DNA from: JBFLVQ01 sp040758525
GTDB lineage: Bacteria > Acidobacteriota > Blastocatellia > Chloracidobacteriales > JADJPF01
DNA: 33,940 nucleotides
NCBI GenBank assembly: GCA_040758525.1
Contig: JBFLVQ010000022.1
Coordinates: forward strand, 1 to 33,940
Direction: 5' to 3'
A model generated the notes under the pieces. It was not told where the DNA came from and did no database searches. It saw only the letters and a list, made by a program, of their open reading frames with translations. Both the position numbers and the translations under genes were made by a program. Shown here piece by piece: positions 8,110 through 15,857 of this stretch; position 1 is the first letter of the stretch, and each line of letters starts with the position of its first letter.

Positions 8110-9147
8110 ATGTATAAATCTTTCTTTGTTGCCCTGGCACTTACGCTACTTTCTCTCTTGGCGCTGGCCGCTTGTCAAAGCAGTTCGCGCCCAACAATAA
8201 CAATATATTCGCCTCATGGTGAGGATCTACTGGAGGCTTTCAAAGCAAAATTTGAAGCGGCTCATCCTGGTGTTAAAGTTCAATATTTAGATCTAGGCTC
8301 TCAGGAGATCTACGACCGTATAAAACTGGAGCAGGCCAATCCACAGGCCGATATCTGGTGGGGTGCCTCTTCAATAACCTTTGAGCGAGCCGCTTCGGAA
8401 GGGCTGCTAGAACCCTATCGTCCTAGCTGGGCTGATAAGCTCAATAACGATCTGCGTGATGATCAGGATAGGTGGTATGGCACTTTTCTTACCCCAGAAG
8501 TGATCGTCTATAATCGCGAGGCAGTAAAATTAGAGGAGTCACCAAAAGATTGGGATGATGTAATCGATCCCAAATGGCGCGGCAAACTCCTCATTAGAGA
8601 TCCTATCCCTTCTGATACAATGCGTACTATTTTTGGCGCAATGATTCTACGCCAATGGCAAAATAGTAATAGCCCCCAGCAAGGCTATGATTGGCTGCGT
8701 AAACTTGACGCTAATACCAAAGAATATACTGTCAATAGCGCCTTGATGATACAGAAATTGGCGCGTCAGGAAGGATTAATCTCGGTGTGGAACCTACCCG
8801 ATGTAGCGCTTTCCATCTATCGTGACAATCTTCCTCTCGCTTTCAATGTGCCTAGCAGCGGCACGCCTATCGTGATCGATGGGATCGCAGTTGTAAAAGG
8901 CACACGACAGCCTGAACTAGCGCGTCAATTCTATGAATTCGCTACCAATGAAGAGAATCTACTACTGGCAGCACGTGATTTCTATCATCCACCACTACGT
9001 ACCGATATTGATCGCGCCAAACTACCTGCTTGGCTGGCACAGGTCGATATAAAAATAATGCCAGTGGATAAAACACGCTTCCAATCAGAGATTCAACAGT
9101 GGATGCAATATTGGGATAGTCAAATCCGTAACCAAAATAACCATTAA
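8110..9147 (+). CDS. ABC transporter extracellular solute-binding lipoprotein
   Basis: A 345-residue lipoprotein: hydrophobic N-terminus with lipobox LALAAC, lipidated Cys22. The mature protein begins TITIYSPHGEDLLEAFKAKF, followed by LEQANPQADIWWGASS and, later, VPSSGTPIVIDGIAVVKGT. This layout is that of the class of bacterial binding proteins that includes ferric-iron, thiamine and 2-aminoethylphosphonate binders. No adjacent Tyr-Tyr pair occurs anywhere. That pair is the usual Fe3+ ligand in FbpA-type proteins, so ferric iron is not supported and the substrate stays open. It is the first gene of a three-gene operon with ATPase and permease, its stop lying two bases before the ATPase start. 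Its own ribosome binding site is weak. Confidence 0.9.
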   Translation: MYKSFFVALALTLLSLLALAACQSSSRPTITIYSPHGEDLLEAFKAKFEAAHPGVKVQYLDLGSQEIYDRIKLEQANPQADIWWGASSITFERAASEGLLEPYRPSWADKLNNDLRDDQDRWYGTFLTPEVIVYNREAVKLEESPKDWDDVIDPKWRGKLLIRDPIPSDTMRTIFGAMILRQWQNSNSPQQGYDWLRKLDANTKEYTVNSALMIQKLARQEGLISVWNLPDVALSIYRDNLPLAFNVPSSGTPIVIDGIAVVKGTRQPELARQFYEFATNEENLLLAARDFYHPPLRTDIDRAKLPAWLAQVDIKIMPVDKTRFQSEIQQWMQYWDSQIRNQNNH

Positions 9148-9149
9148 AC

Positions 9150-10202
9150 GTGTCCTACCTAGTACTAGAAGGTATAAGCAAATCTTACCGCAATGTCGCT
9201 GCGGTCACTGATCTTTCGCTAAGTATCGAACAAGGTGAGTGCTTGGCGTTACTGGGGCCGTCTGGTTGTGGTAAGACTACATTGTTGAGGTTGATCGCAG
9301 GCCTGGAAACGCCTGACCAGGGACGTGTGTGGCTAGCCGGACGCGATATTACCAGACTGCCTCCAGAAGCCCGTTCAACTGGCCTGGTATTCCAAAACTA
9401 TGCTCTCTTCCCTCACCTCTCAGTAGCTGAGAATGTTGCCTTTGGATTAAAAGCACGCGGTAAAGACCCTCAGTTTATTGCTACCAAAGTTGCATCAGCA
9501 CTGGCGCTAGTACAGCTAGAAGGCTTACGCGATCGGCAAATTCATCAACTCTCTGGCGGTCAACAACAGCGTGTCGCAATTGCCCGTGCATTAGCAATTG
9601 AACCTACTGTGCTGTTACTTGACGAGCCTCTCTCTAATCTAGATGTGGCGCTACGTGAACAGACTGGTCAACAACTGCGTGCCTTGATCGAAAAACTTAG
9701 GATTACTACTATCTTTGTAACTCACGACCAACAAGATGCCTTTGCCCTTACCGACCGTGTCGCGCTTATTAATCAAGGCCGCCTACAACAACTTGGCCAA
9801 CCTGCTGAACTCTACTTCGCTCCTGTTAACCTTTTTGTTGCTGGCTTTATCGGACGCAGCAATTTCTTAAATGGAACTCTGGTAGGAAGAGCAAATGGTC
9901 TACTGGAATATGAGGTAGGGGATGGTTGGCGAGTCTTGGCACAAAGCAAAAGAGAGGAACAACAGGCAGTACTACAGATACGTCCAGAAGCAATACGTTT
10001 TGTTGCAGAGGGAGTAACTGGCAGTCTCAAGGCGCAAATTATTGGAAAGCGATTTGCCGGCGCAACCATACATTACCGACTAGCAGCAGCAGGCGTAGAG
10101 TTGGAAGTAGAAACATTAACAGGTCTACAGGGGCAAGACTATACCGACCAGTGTCGTATAGAGATACCACCAGAAGCGATAACGATATTTCCTAAACCAT
10201 GA
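9150..10202 (+). CDS. ABC transporter ATP-binding protein
   Basis: A 350-residue importer ATPase starting at GTG 9150, two bases after the binding-protein stop, which implies translational coupling. Walker A is GPSGCGKTT (about residues 37-45), the Q-loop lies in VFQNYALFPHL, the signature is LSGGQQQR, Walker B is VLLLDEPLSNLD, and the switch His is in VTHDQQDA. After the nucleotide-binding domain, about residues 240-350 form a C-terminal regulatory region of TOBE type (QIRPEAIRFV), as in the PotA/FbpC/CysA group that energises uptake of small solutes. The stop overlaps the next start as ATGA. Family and role as the motor of this importer are secure; substrate is not. Confidence 0.95.
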   Translation: MSYLVLEGISKSYRNVAAVTDLSLSIEQGECLALLGPSGCGKTTLLRLIAGLETPDQGRVWLAGRDITRLPPEARSTGLVFQNYALFPHLSVAENVAFGLKARGKDPQFIATKVASALALVQLEGLRDRQIHQLSGGQQQRVAIARALAIEPTVLLLDEPLSNLDVALREQTGQQLRALIEKLRITTIFVTHDQQDAFALTDRVALINQGRLQQLGQPAELYFAPVNLFVAGFIGRSNFLNGTLVGRANGLLEYEVGDGWRVLAQSKREEQQAVLQIRPEAIRFVAEGVTGSLKAQIIGKRFAGATIHYRLAAAGVELEVETLTGLQGQDYTDQCRIEIPPEAITIFPKP

Positions 10203-11875
10203 AAGATCGGCATATCTTCTTTCTTTTTTTAATTCTAGTGGCATTAGTTCTGGTCTGGGGGGTAGTTTATCCCAATCTTACGATCATAATTACCAGCCTA
10301 CAGCGAGATAACAACTGGACGCTAGCCAACTACCGGGATATGGCGGCAAGTCTAAGTATTATACGAGCAGCCTGGAACAGTTTTTGGATTTCGCTTGCCA
10401 CGGTAATTGGCTCAGCATTGGTAGGGGGAGGATTAGCACTATTCTTCAACTTTTATGATTTCCCTGGCCGACGTCTATTTGCTGCGCTACTGCCATTGCC
10501 GCTAGTACTGCCGCCACTCATTGGAGTGCTAGCTTTTATCTTTCTTTATGGTGAAAGCGGGATTGTATCGCGAGCAATTATACGTGGACTAGCATTAACG
10601 GGACCGCCTTGGCGATTAAATGGAGCAGGGGCGATTCTAGCAGTTCATATCTATTCAATGTATGCCTATTTTTATATTTTTGTTAGTGCTGGTCTACAAA
10701 GGATCGATTTCTCTCTATGGGAAGCAGCCAGAACACTAGGAGCAAAACCGACTAGTGTGTTTATAAAAGTGTTGTTGCCACTACTACGCCCTGCACTGGT
10801 AGGAGCAAGTCTACTTACCTTTATGAACTCAATGGCCTCCTTTAGTGCACCCTATCTGTTTGGCGGCGGCACACCTATGCTTACGCTACAGATTTTTAAT
10901 GCTAAGGTGAGTAACCAGTGGGGACTGGCAATGGCTGAGAGTGTTGTGCTAGCGTTGCTCTCCTTGAGCGCGCTACTTTGGTTGGAAAGACAACAACAGA
11001 ACTTGAGGGGGGGAAGTAAAGGGGTTACATTGGCACGTCGCTCGATCAACAGTGGACCATTACGTTTGCTAGCTATTGTTGGTGGGTTAATAGTTATGGT
11101 GCTACTACTACTTCCGCCACTTACATTGCTGCTGATGAGTTTTGTTAAAGACGGCAGTTGGACAATGCAGATCCTACCTACTGTTTACACACTCGACAAC
11201 TATCGTAAGGTCTTCTCAAGTACAACTTTTGCCACTCCATTAAGCAATAGTCTAATAATGAGTGTAGTGGCGGCAGTGGCGGATCTATTAATAGCCGTGC
11301 CAACTGCCTACCTATTGATCCGATCACGTTTTCATGGTCAAAAGCTCTTGAGTATACTGATATTAATCCCTTGGGCACTACCTGGCACGGTGCTTGGACT
11401 CAGTTTTATGGCAAGTTTCAATCGGCCAACGATAATGACTGGAGGGATTGTCCTGGTAGGTACTTTTTGGATATTGCCAATTATCTATTTTTTGCGCAAT
11501 CTACCGCTTGTGGTGCGTAGCACTCAGGCAAGCCTACAACAGTTTGATGAAACCCTAGAAAGCGCTAGTCGCTCGTTGGGAGCAAGTTTTTGGTATACCT
11601 TAAGGCGAGTGGTGTTACCGCTTATCTGGCCAGGCGCGCTCTCTGGGACAGCACTCGCCTTTGCCAATGGTATGGGTGAGTTTGTTGCCTCGATCCTGGT
11701 TTATGTACCAGCCAGCCGCCCTATCTCAGTCGAGATCGCTGCACAGTTACGAGATTTCCGTGTTGGCAGCGCTGCTGTCTATGGGGTAATACTGATGGCC
11801 TTCATTGCCATCAGCCTATTGGCGACCTGGCGGCAAGCTGGTCTTAGCTCTGAATCCTTTACACGCTCAACTTAA
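10199..11875 (+). CDS. ABC transporter permease, two permease domains fused in one chain
   Basis: A 558-residue inner-membrane protein with about twelve hydrophobic segments. It holds two BPD-transport domains in tandem, each with the cytoplasmic EAA-type coupling loop: WEAARTLGAKPTSVFIKVLL in the first half and LESASRSLGASFWYTLRRVV in the second. Fused permeases of this shape (ThiP, FbpB, PhnV-like) work as a single-chain membrane core with one ATPase dimer and one binding protein, matching this operon. It starts inside the stop codon of the ATPase gene (four-base overlap). The charged linker near residue 265 (RQQQNLRGGSKG) separates the halves. It is the last gene of the operon; no strong terminator is evident before rseP. 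Confidence 0.93.
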   Translation: MKDRHIFFLFLILVALVLVWGVVYPNLTIIITSLQRDNNWTLANYRDMAASLSIIRAAWNSFWISLATVIGSALVGGGLALFFNFYDFPGRRLFAALLPLPLVLPPLIGVLAFIFLYGESGIVSRAIIRGLALTGPPWRLNGAGAILAVHIYSMYAYFYIFVSAGLQRIDFSLWEAARTLGAKPTSVFIKVLLPLLRPALVGASLLTFMNSMASFSAPYLFGGGTPMLTLQIFNAKVSNQWGLAMAESVVLALLSLSALLWLERQQQNLRGGSKGVTLARRSINSGPLRLLAIVGGLIVMVLLLLPPLTLLLMSFVKDGSWTMQILPTVYTLDNYRKVFSSTTFATPLSNSLIMSVVAAVADLLIAVPTAYLLIRSRFHGQKLLSILILIPWALPGTVLGLSFMASFNRPTIMTGGIVLVGTFWILPIIYFLRNLPLVVRSTQASLQQFDETLESASRSLGASFWYTLRRVVLPLIWPGALSGTALAFANGMGEFVASILVYVPASRPISVEIAAQLRDFRVGSAAVYGVILMAFIAISLLATWRQAGLSSESFTRST

Positions 11876-12005
11876 TATTTATTATGTATCACTGCTAACT
11901 AGACAACGTTCGGACTACTGTTCTAAACTAATTTCTAAGTTGTGTAAGATATTTAAAATTTTTTCTACATAAAGCCCTTTTGGGTACGTATTGAAGAAGA
12001 ATAAA

Positions 12006-12029
12006 TCAAAAGCTGCTATGAGCTTTTGA
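12006..12029 (+). repeat. Perfect 9-bp inverted repeat just upstream of rseP
   Basis: TCAAAAGCT (12006-12014), a 6-base spacer, then AGCTTTTGA (12021-12029). The repeat ends four bases before the AAGGAG ribosome binding site (12034-12039) of rseP and has no T-tract after it. It could be an mRNA hairpin controlling rseP translation, an operator, or a weak terminator for the ABC operon. The rest of the 11876-12047 gap is AT-rich, and I see no gene in it. Confidence 0.6.
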
Positions 12030-12047
12030 CAGCAAGGAGAATTAGCT

Positions 12048-13451
12048 TTGAGTATTGTATATATGCTTCTACCTTTTATCGCTGTCCTAGGGGCAATGAT
12101 ATTTGTACATGAGTTCGGTCATTTTGCCGTAGCGAAATTGCTTAAAATTAGGGTTGATGTCTTCTCACTTGGTTTTGGACCCCGCCTGATCGGTTTCCGG
12201 CGGGGAGATACAGACTATCGTGTAAGTGCTATCCCGCTAGGCGGTTATGTAAAAATGAAGGGTGAGAATCTTGATGAAGAGTTGGAGAATACTGGCGACG
12301 AGTTTCTTACTCGACCTAAATGGCAACGCTTTTTAGTGCTTTTTGCTGGTCCTTGGATGAATATTGTGACAGCAGTAGCGATTCCCGCAGTAATGGCAAT
12401 GATCGCTTTCCAAGTGCCGGCCTATCGTACCAAACCGGCTCTGGTTGGTAGCGTGGCACAATCTTCTGCCGCTGCACAAGCTGGTATCAAAGCTGGTGAC
12501 GTCATCGTTCGTATAGACAATAAGGAAAATCCCACCTGGCATGATGTCGATATCAAGAGCGAAATCAACCCCAGCATTCCAATCAAAGTAGTAGTCAAGC
12601 GTAATGAAGAGTTAATTGAAACTACGCTGACCCCGAAAGTACGTTATGTCACGGGTGAGAAGGTAGGAAGTTCAGGGCTATTACCAAACCACAAACAAGA
12701 GCCTGTGACTGTTGGTCAAGTAGTCTCAGGCGCACCGGCTGGGCAAGCTGGTCTTAAACCTGGTGATATAATTGTTGGGCTTAATGGCGAGCCAGTGCAG
12801 AATTTCTATTGGTTCTATAGCTCTGTGCAAAATCTTGAAGGGCAAGAGATCTCAATAACTGTAGAACGCGCTGGAGCGCGTGTAGACCTGAAGATGACGC
12901 CTCGTAGAGAAGCTGATGGCAATGTACGTGTCGGATTTGGTCCTAAAGAAGGCACTGTTACCCAGCTAGAGACAATCAGCACTCGCAAGCCTTTCCTAGA
13001 AGCAGTGAAATACTCATTGGAGAAGAATTACGAAATACTAGTGCTTACTAAAGAAGCACTGGGCCAGATCTTTACTGGTCAACGCAAAGCGCAAGACGCA
13101 CTAGCCGGACCCATTCAGATTGCTAAAATCTCCGGTCAAGCTTATCAGAGCGGCGGTATTGAACAGCTTCTCTACCTGATGGCGTTGCTCAGCCTAAACC
13201 TCGGTATCTTCAATCTCTTCCCAATCCCTGTGCTAGATGGTGGACATATTTTTATGTTGGCACTAGAGGGACTACTCGGTTTAGGCGGCTACAAACTTTC
13301 TGTAACTCTCAAGGAGAAGATGTTACAGGTAGGTTTTGTATTGCTAGTGTTACTGATGGGATTTGTGATCATAAATGATATCAGCAAATTCTTTATCCCC
13401 AAGGACACGCCCACAGCATCACAACCAGCACAAACTAATCAGGGTAAGTAA
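12048..13451 (+). CDS. rseP: Site-2 protease RseP (intramembrane zinc metalloprotease)
   Basis: A 467-residue membrane protease. The start is TTG at 12048, chosen because AAGGAG is eight bases upstream; the ATG at 12063 would be too far away. The first transmembrane segment holds the zinc motif HEFGH (His21, Glu22, His25). Two PDZ domains follow in the periplasmic part (about residues 130-285), with typical GAPAGQAGLKPGDIIVGLNG in the second. The C-terminal segment carries NLFPIPVLDGGH, whose Asp is the third zinc ligand, and then the last membrane helix. RseP cleaves membrane-bound anti-sigma factors and leftover signal peptides in envelope stress control. The usual neighbours dxr and bamA are absent within the window. 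The family call is secure; the local target is unknown. Confidence 0.95.
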   Translation: MSIVYMLLPFIAVLGAMIFVHEFGHFAVAKLLKIRVDVFSLGFGPRLIGFRRGDTDYRVSAIPLGGYVKMKGENLDEELENTGDEFLTRPKWQRFLVLFAGPWMNIVTAVAIPAVMAMIAFQVPAYRTKPALVGSVAQSSAAAQAGIKAGDVIVRIDNKENPTWHDVDIKSEINPSIPIKVVVKRNEELIETTLTPKVRYVTGEKVGSSGLLPNHKQEPVTVGQVVSGAPAGQAGLKPGDIIVGLNGEPVQNFYWFYSSVQNLEGQEISITVERAGARVDLKMTPRREADGNVRVGFGPKEGTVTQLETISTRKPFLEAVKYSLEKNYEILVLTKEALGQIFTGQRKAQDALAGPIQIAKISGQAYQSGGIEQLLYLMALLSLNLGIFNLFPIPVLDGGHIFMLALEGLLGLGGYKLSVTLKEKMLQVGFVLLVLLMGFVIINDISKFFIPKDTPTASQPAQTNQGK

Positions 13452-13462
13452 CAGCTCAAAGA

Positions 13463-13500
13463 AAGAGAGCATAGAGAGTAAAACCCCTCTATGCTCTCTT
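13463..13500. terminator. Convergent terminator hairpin between rseP and the propeller gene
   Basis: A 14-bp perfect stem (13463-13476 with 13487-13500) encloses a 10-base loop, between rseP (stop 13451) and the minus-strand gene ending at 13509. The minus-strand reading is followed by TCTTTGAG, so it terminates more convincingly in that direction, but it can serve both. Confidence 0.75.
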
Positions 13501-13508
13501 CAGTAGAT

Positions 13509-15707
13509 CTAATTTCCAGTCTTTATACTTACTTTAGCGCCACCAGCATTAGCACTCTCATCATAGCAACGTACGGCAATATTATGTTCTCCACCTTGTG
13601 GTAACTCAATCTTTACGGTATAGCTCTCTGTACGAGTATCAGAGATACCATCGTCAGGAAAGACTGTCTGCCAGTTACCACCATTAACACTATATTCGGC
13701 GCGTCGTAAAACACTCAAATTGTCATTAGCAGTGAAAGTAACTTCCACTTTGCGGCCACTTACACGAGGTTGTCCAGCCGATACTTGTGGTGGAGTATTA
13801 TCGATTTCGATCATTTCACCTACTAACTCACCTTTAAGAGCACGCTCGCCAGGATTGGAAGGTAGATCACTAGCCATGACACGAAATATATACTTACCAT
13901 CTGGCAGCGCATCAGCATCAAGTGTGAAGTAATTATTCTTAAGATCGGTCGTGAGTTGATGCCATTGCGAATCACTAGTAGTGCGATAAAAGATCGTGTA
14001 AATTATCACGTCACCATTACGATCTTCTGCTTGCCATTGTAGCGAACGAGCACCTTTCTGAAAGACTTTGCGAGGCTGAACATTTGTTGGTAAGCCAAAT
14101 GTGGCAGGATCTAATCCGGCTGATGTAATGCCCGGATCGACAGGCTGCTGTGGTAATTCCTGCAAAGCTATGCCAGGCGCCAAAATACTTAACTGTGTCA
14201 CTTGGGGAGCAACATTACGTGGCAAATAGGCGAGCTTTACTGCCTTTAAGGCAGCGCCTGGTTGTAGACGTGCACGCCATTGGATAAAACGTGCTGGTGG
14301 ACTGTTGACCTGTTCTCCATCACCACTTTTATATGAAGTAGACCAATCACTCCAGGTATTATCAGGTGTTTCAGTATTACCACTACGGGTCTGTATCTGT
14401 ATAGACCCATCGCTACGCCAAGAGATCCGCCCCCAAGTAGCGGTGAACTTAGTATCATGCACTGGTGAAGTATAGGAGCCCTCCTTTACAGTTTCACTAC
14501 CAATACGAAAGAGCTTGCCCAAATTATTTGCCGTCATATATACACCGCTTGAGGTTGGCAATAATGTGGAGGTCTGCTCTTCAGTCGATTGCACTAGTAG
14601 CGCAGTGCTCTTATCACTTACATCAATAGCATAGATACGACCCTTGTTGCCTGTCCCAACCAGTATTTTACCGCCTTTATCGATAGCTAGGCTAAAGGCA
14701 GTGGCATCACGCAGATTCCAAAGCAGATCATTTCCGCCATCTGGTGTGATACGATAGAGCACTGCTTTTGCATTACTAGTCTCCCCTTGGCTTTGACTGC
14801 TACTCGATTGGCTAGTAGTAGTGCTAGAGCTAGTAACAGTATCATCATCATCAAAGCTGGCTACTACAGTAACAGTGCCACTCCCATCGCTGGTTGTCGT
14901 GGTAGTAGTTGAGGTTGTCGAGGCCTTCTCGCCACCCCCTTGAGCATTAAGCCCAAGTGCATAAATTGATCCATCAGCACCCAGAGCCAGCTTATGAATC
15001 TCTCGCATATTGCTATCCATTAGGGCAAAGAGCTTTCCATCTGGACTGATGCGTAATACCAATCCATTAGGATCTGTACCAGCTAATAGATTACCGCGCC
15101 CATCAAAAAGCAGTGAAATAATGTGCTTCTCATTGGTCTTTGTATATACGCTGCCTTTGCCTGCCGTATCTACTTTGTAGAGCACGCCTTTTTCCCCTGT
15201 GCCAACAAAGAGCTGGCCAGATTTATCAAAGGCTAGTGACCATATATACTTATCTTCAGGATCAAAAAACTCACTCGATTGCCCGTTAGCAGCAATACGA
15301 TAAACTTTGCCATCTGGAGAACTACCCGCGTAGACATTACCAGCACTATCGACAGCTAGCGCAGTAATATCTAGTTGAGCTGTGTCTAACAAGAGAGTTC
15401 CTTTGCCATTTTTATCGACTTTATAGACACGTCCCTCATGGCCAGTACCCAAATAGATATTTCCAGCCGCATCTGTAGTACTAGAAAAGATAAATGGCTG
15501 TTCTGTATTGAAAATCTCTGTCACCATTGGCGCTAATCTAATTTCGCCATCATCAGAAATGGAGATGCCAACAGCGTCCCCACGCTCTATATCAGTCTGT
15601 TTGGAGACCTCCCAAAAGGTCGCCCCACCTGCCCAAGCAGTAGGGATCATAAACCAAAAGCCTAATAAAACACCGACTACTTTGATCAATGCTAGTCTCT
15701 TCAACAC
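13509..15707 (-). CDS. Exported beta-propeller protein (NHL/SMP-30-like) with C-terminal Ig-like domain
   Basis: About 732 residues. The frame opens with TTG at 15710, GTG at 15707 and TTG at 15704. GAGAGG at about 15713-15718 is best spaced for GTG or the second TTG, so I use 15707. A signal peptide (LIKVVGVLLGFWFMIPTAWAGG) directs export. Residues about 60-400 repeat the unit D..GNIY.GTG..G.VYK...G, as in NHL or SMP-30/strictosidine-synthase-type propellers. A Ser/Thr run of about 58 residues with an Asp4 tract (nt 14769-14942) interrupts one unit. The C-terminal half has WQAEDRNGDVIIYTIFYRTT and an Ig-like domain ending HNIAVRCYDESANAG. There are no catalytic motifs I can name; the role is probably ligand or polymer binding outside the cell. 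Confidence 0.85.
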   Translation of the reverse strand: MLKRLALIKVVGVLLGFWFMIPTAWAGGATFWEVSKQTDIERGDAVGISISDDGEIRLAPMVTEIFNTEQPFIFSSTTDAAGNIYLGTGHEGRVYKVDKNGKGTLLLDTAQLDITALAVDSAGNVYAGSSPDGKVYRIAANGQSSEFFDPEDKYIWSLAFDKSGQLFVGTGEKGVLYKVDTAGKGSVYTKTNEKHIISLLFDGRGNLLAGTDPNGLVLRISPDGKLFALMDSNMREIHKLALGADGSIYALGLNAQGGGEKASTTSTTTTTTSDGSGTVTVVASFDDDDTVTSSSTTTSQSSSSQSQGETSNAKAVLYRITPDGGNDLLWNLRDATAFSLAIDKGGKILVGTGNKGRIYAIDVSDKSTALLVQSTEEQTSTLLPTSSGVYMTANNLGKLFRIGSETVKEGSYTSPVHDTKFTATWGRISWRSDGSIQIQTRSGNTETPDNTWSDWSTSYKSGDGEQVNSPPARFIQWRARLQPGAALKAVKLAYLPRNVAPQVTQLSILAPGIALQELPQQPVDPGITSAGLDPATFGLPTNVQPRKVFQKGARSLQWQAEDRNGDVIIYTIFYRTTSDSQWHQLTTDLKNNYFTLDADALPDGKYIFRVMASDLPSNPGERALKGELVGEMIEIDNTPPQVSAGQPRVSGRKVEVTFTANDNLSVLRRAEYSVNGGNWQTVFPDDGISDTRTESYTVKIELPQGGEHNIAVRCYDESANAGGAKVSIKTGN

Positions 15708-15743
15708 CAATTCCTCTCTTTATCCAATCCTTCAGCAATAGAA

Positions 15744-15788
15744 CGAAAAACGATGCCCTGCTACGGTTCTATAGAACCGCCACAGGGC
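15744..15788 (-). terminator. Rho-independent terminator of the S55-type gene
   Basis: Reading the minus strand, a hairpin between 15788 and 15755 pairs GCCCTG with CAGGGC, with a second inner stem CGGTTC/GAACCG. AT-rich sequence with a T5 run (15750-15746) follows. It lies 70 bases after the stop of the S55-like gene and separates it from the propeller gene. Confidence 0.75.
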
Positions 15789-15857
15789 TTTGCCAACTGT
15801 GCAACCGATCAGCTTACTCAGCTCATTACCCGCATTCAAGCGTTTAGCGCAGAGCGA

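Noticed and set aside
8110..11875. Assigning the ABC operon to ferric iron or thiamine
   Set aside because: No Tyr-Tyr pair, no TPP riboswitch and no diagnostic neighbours; left unassigned.
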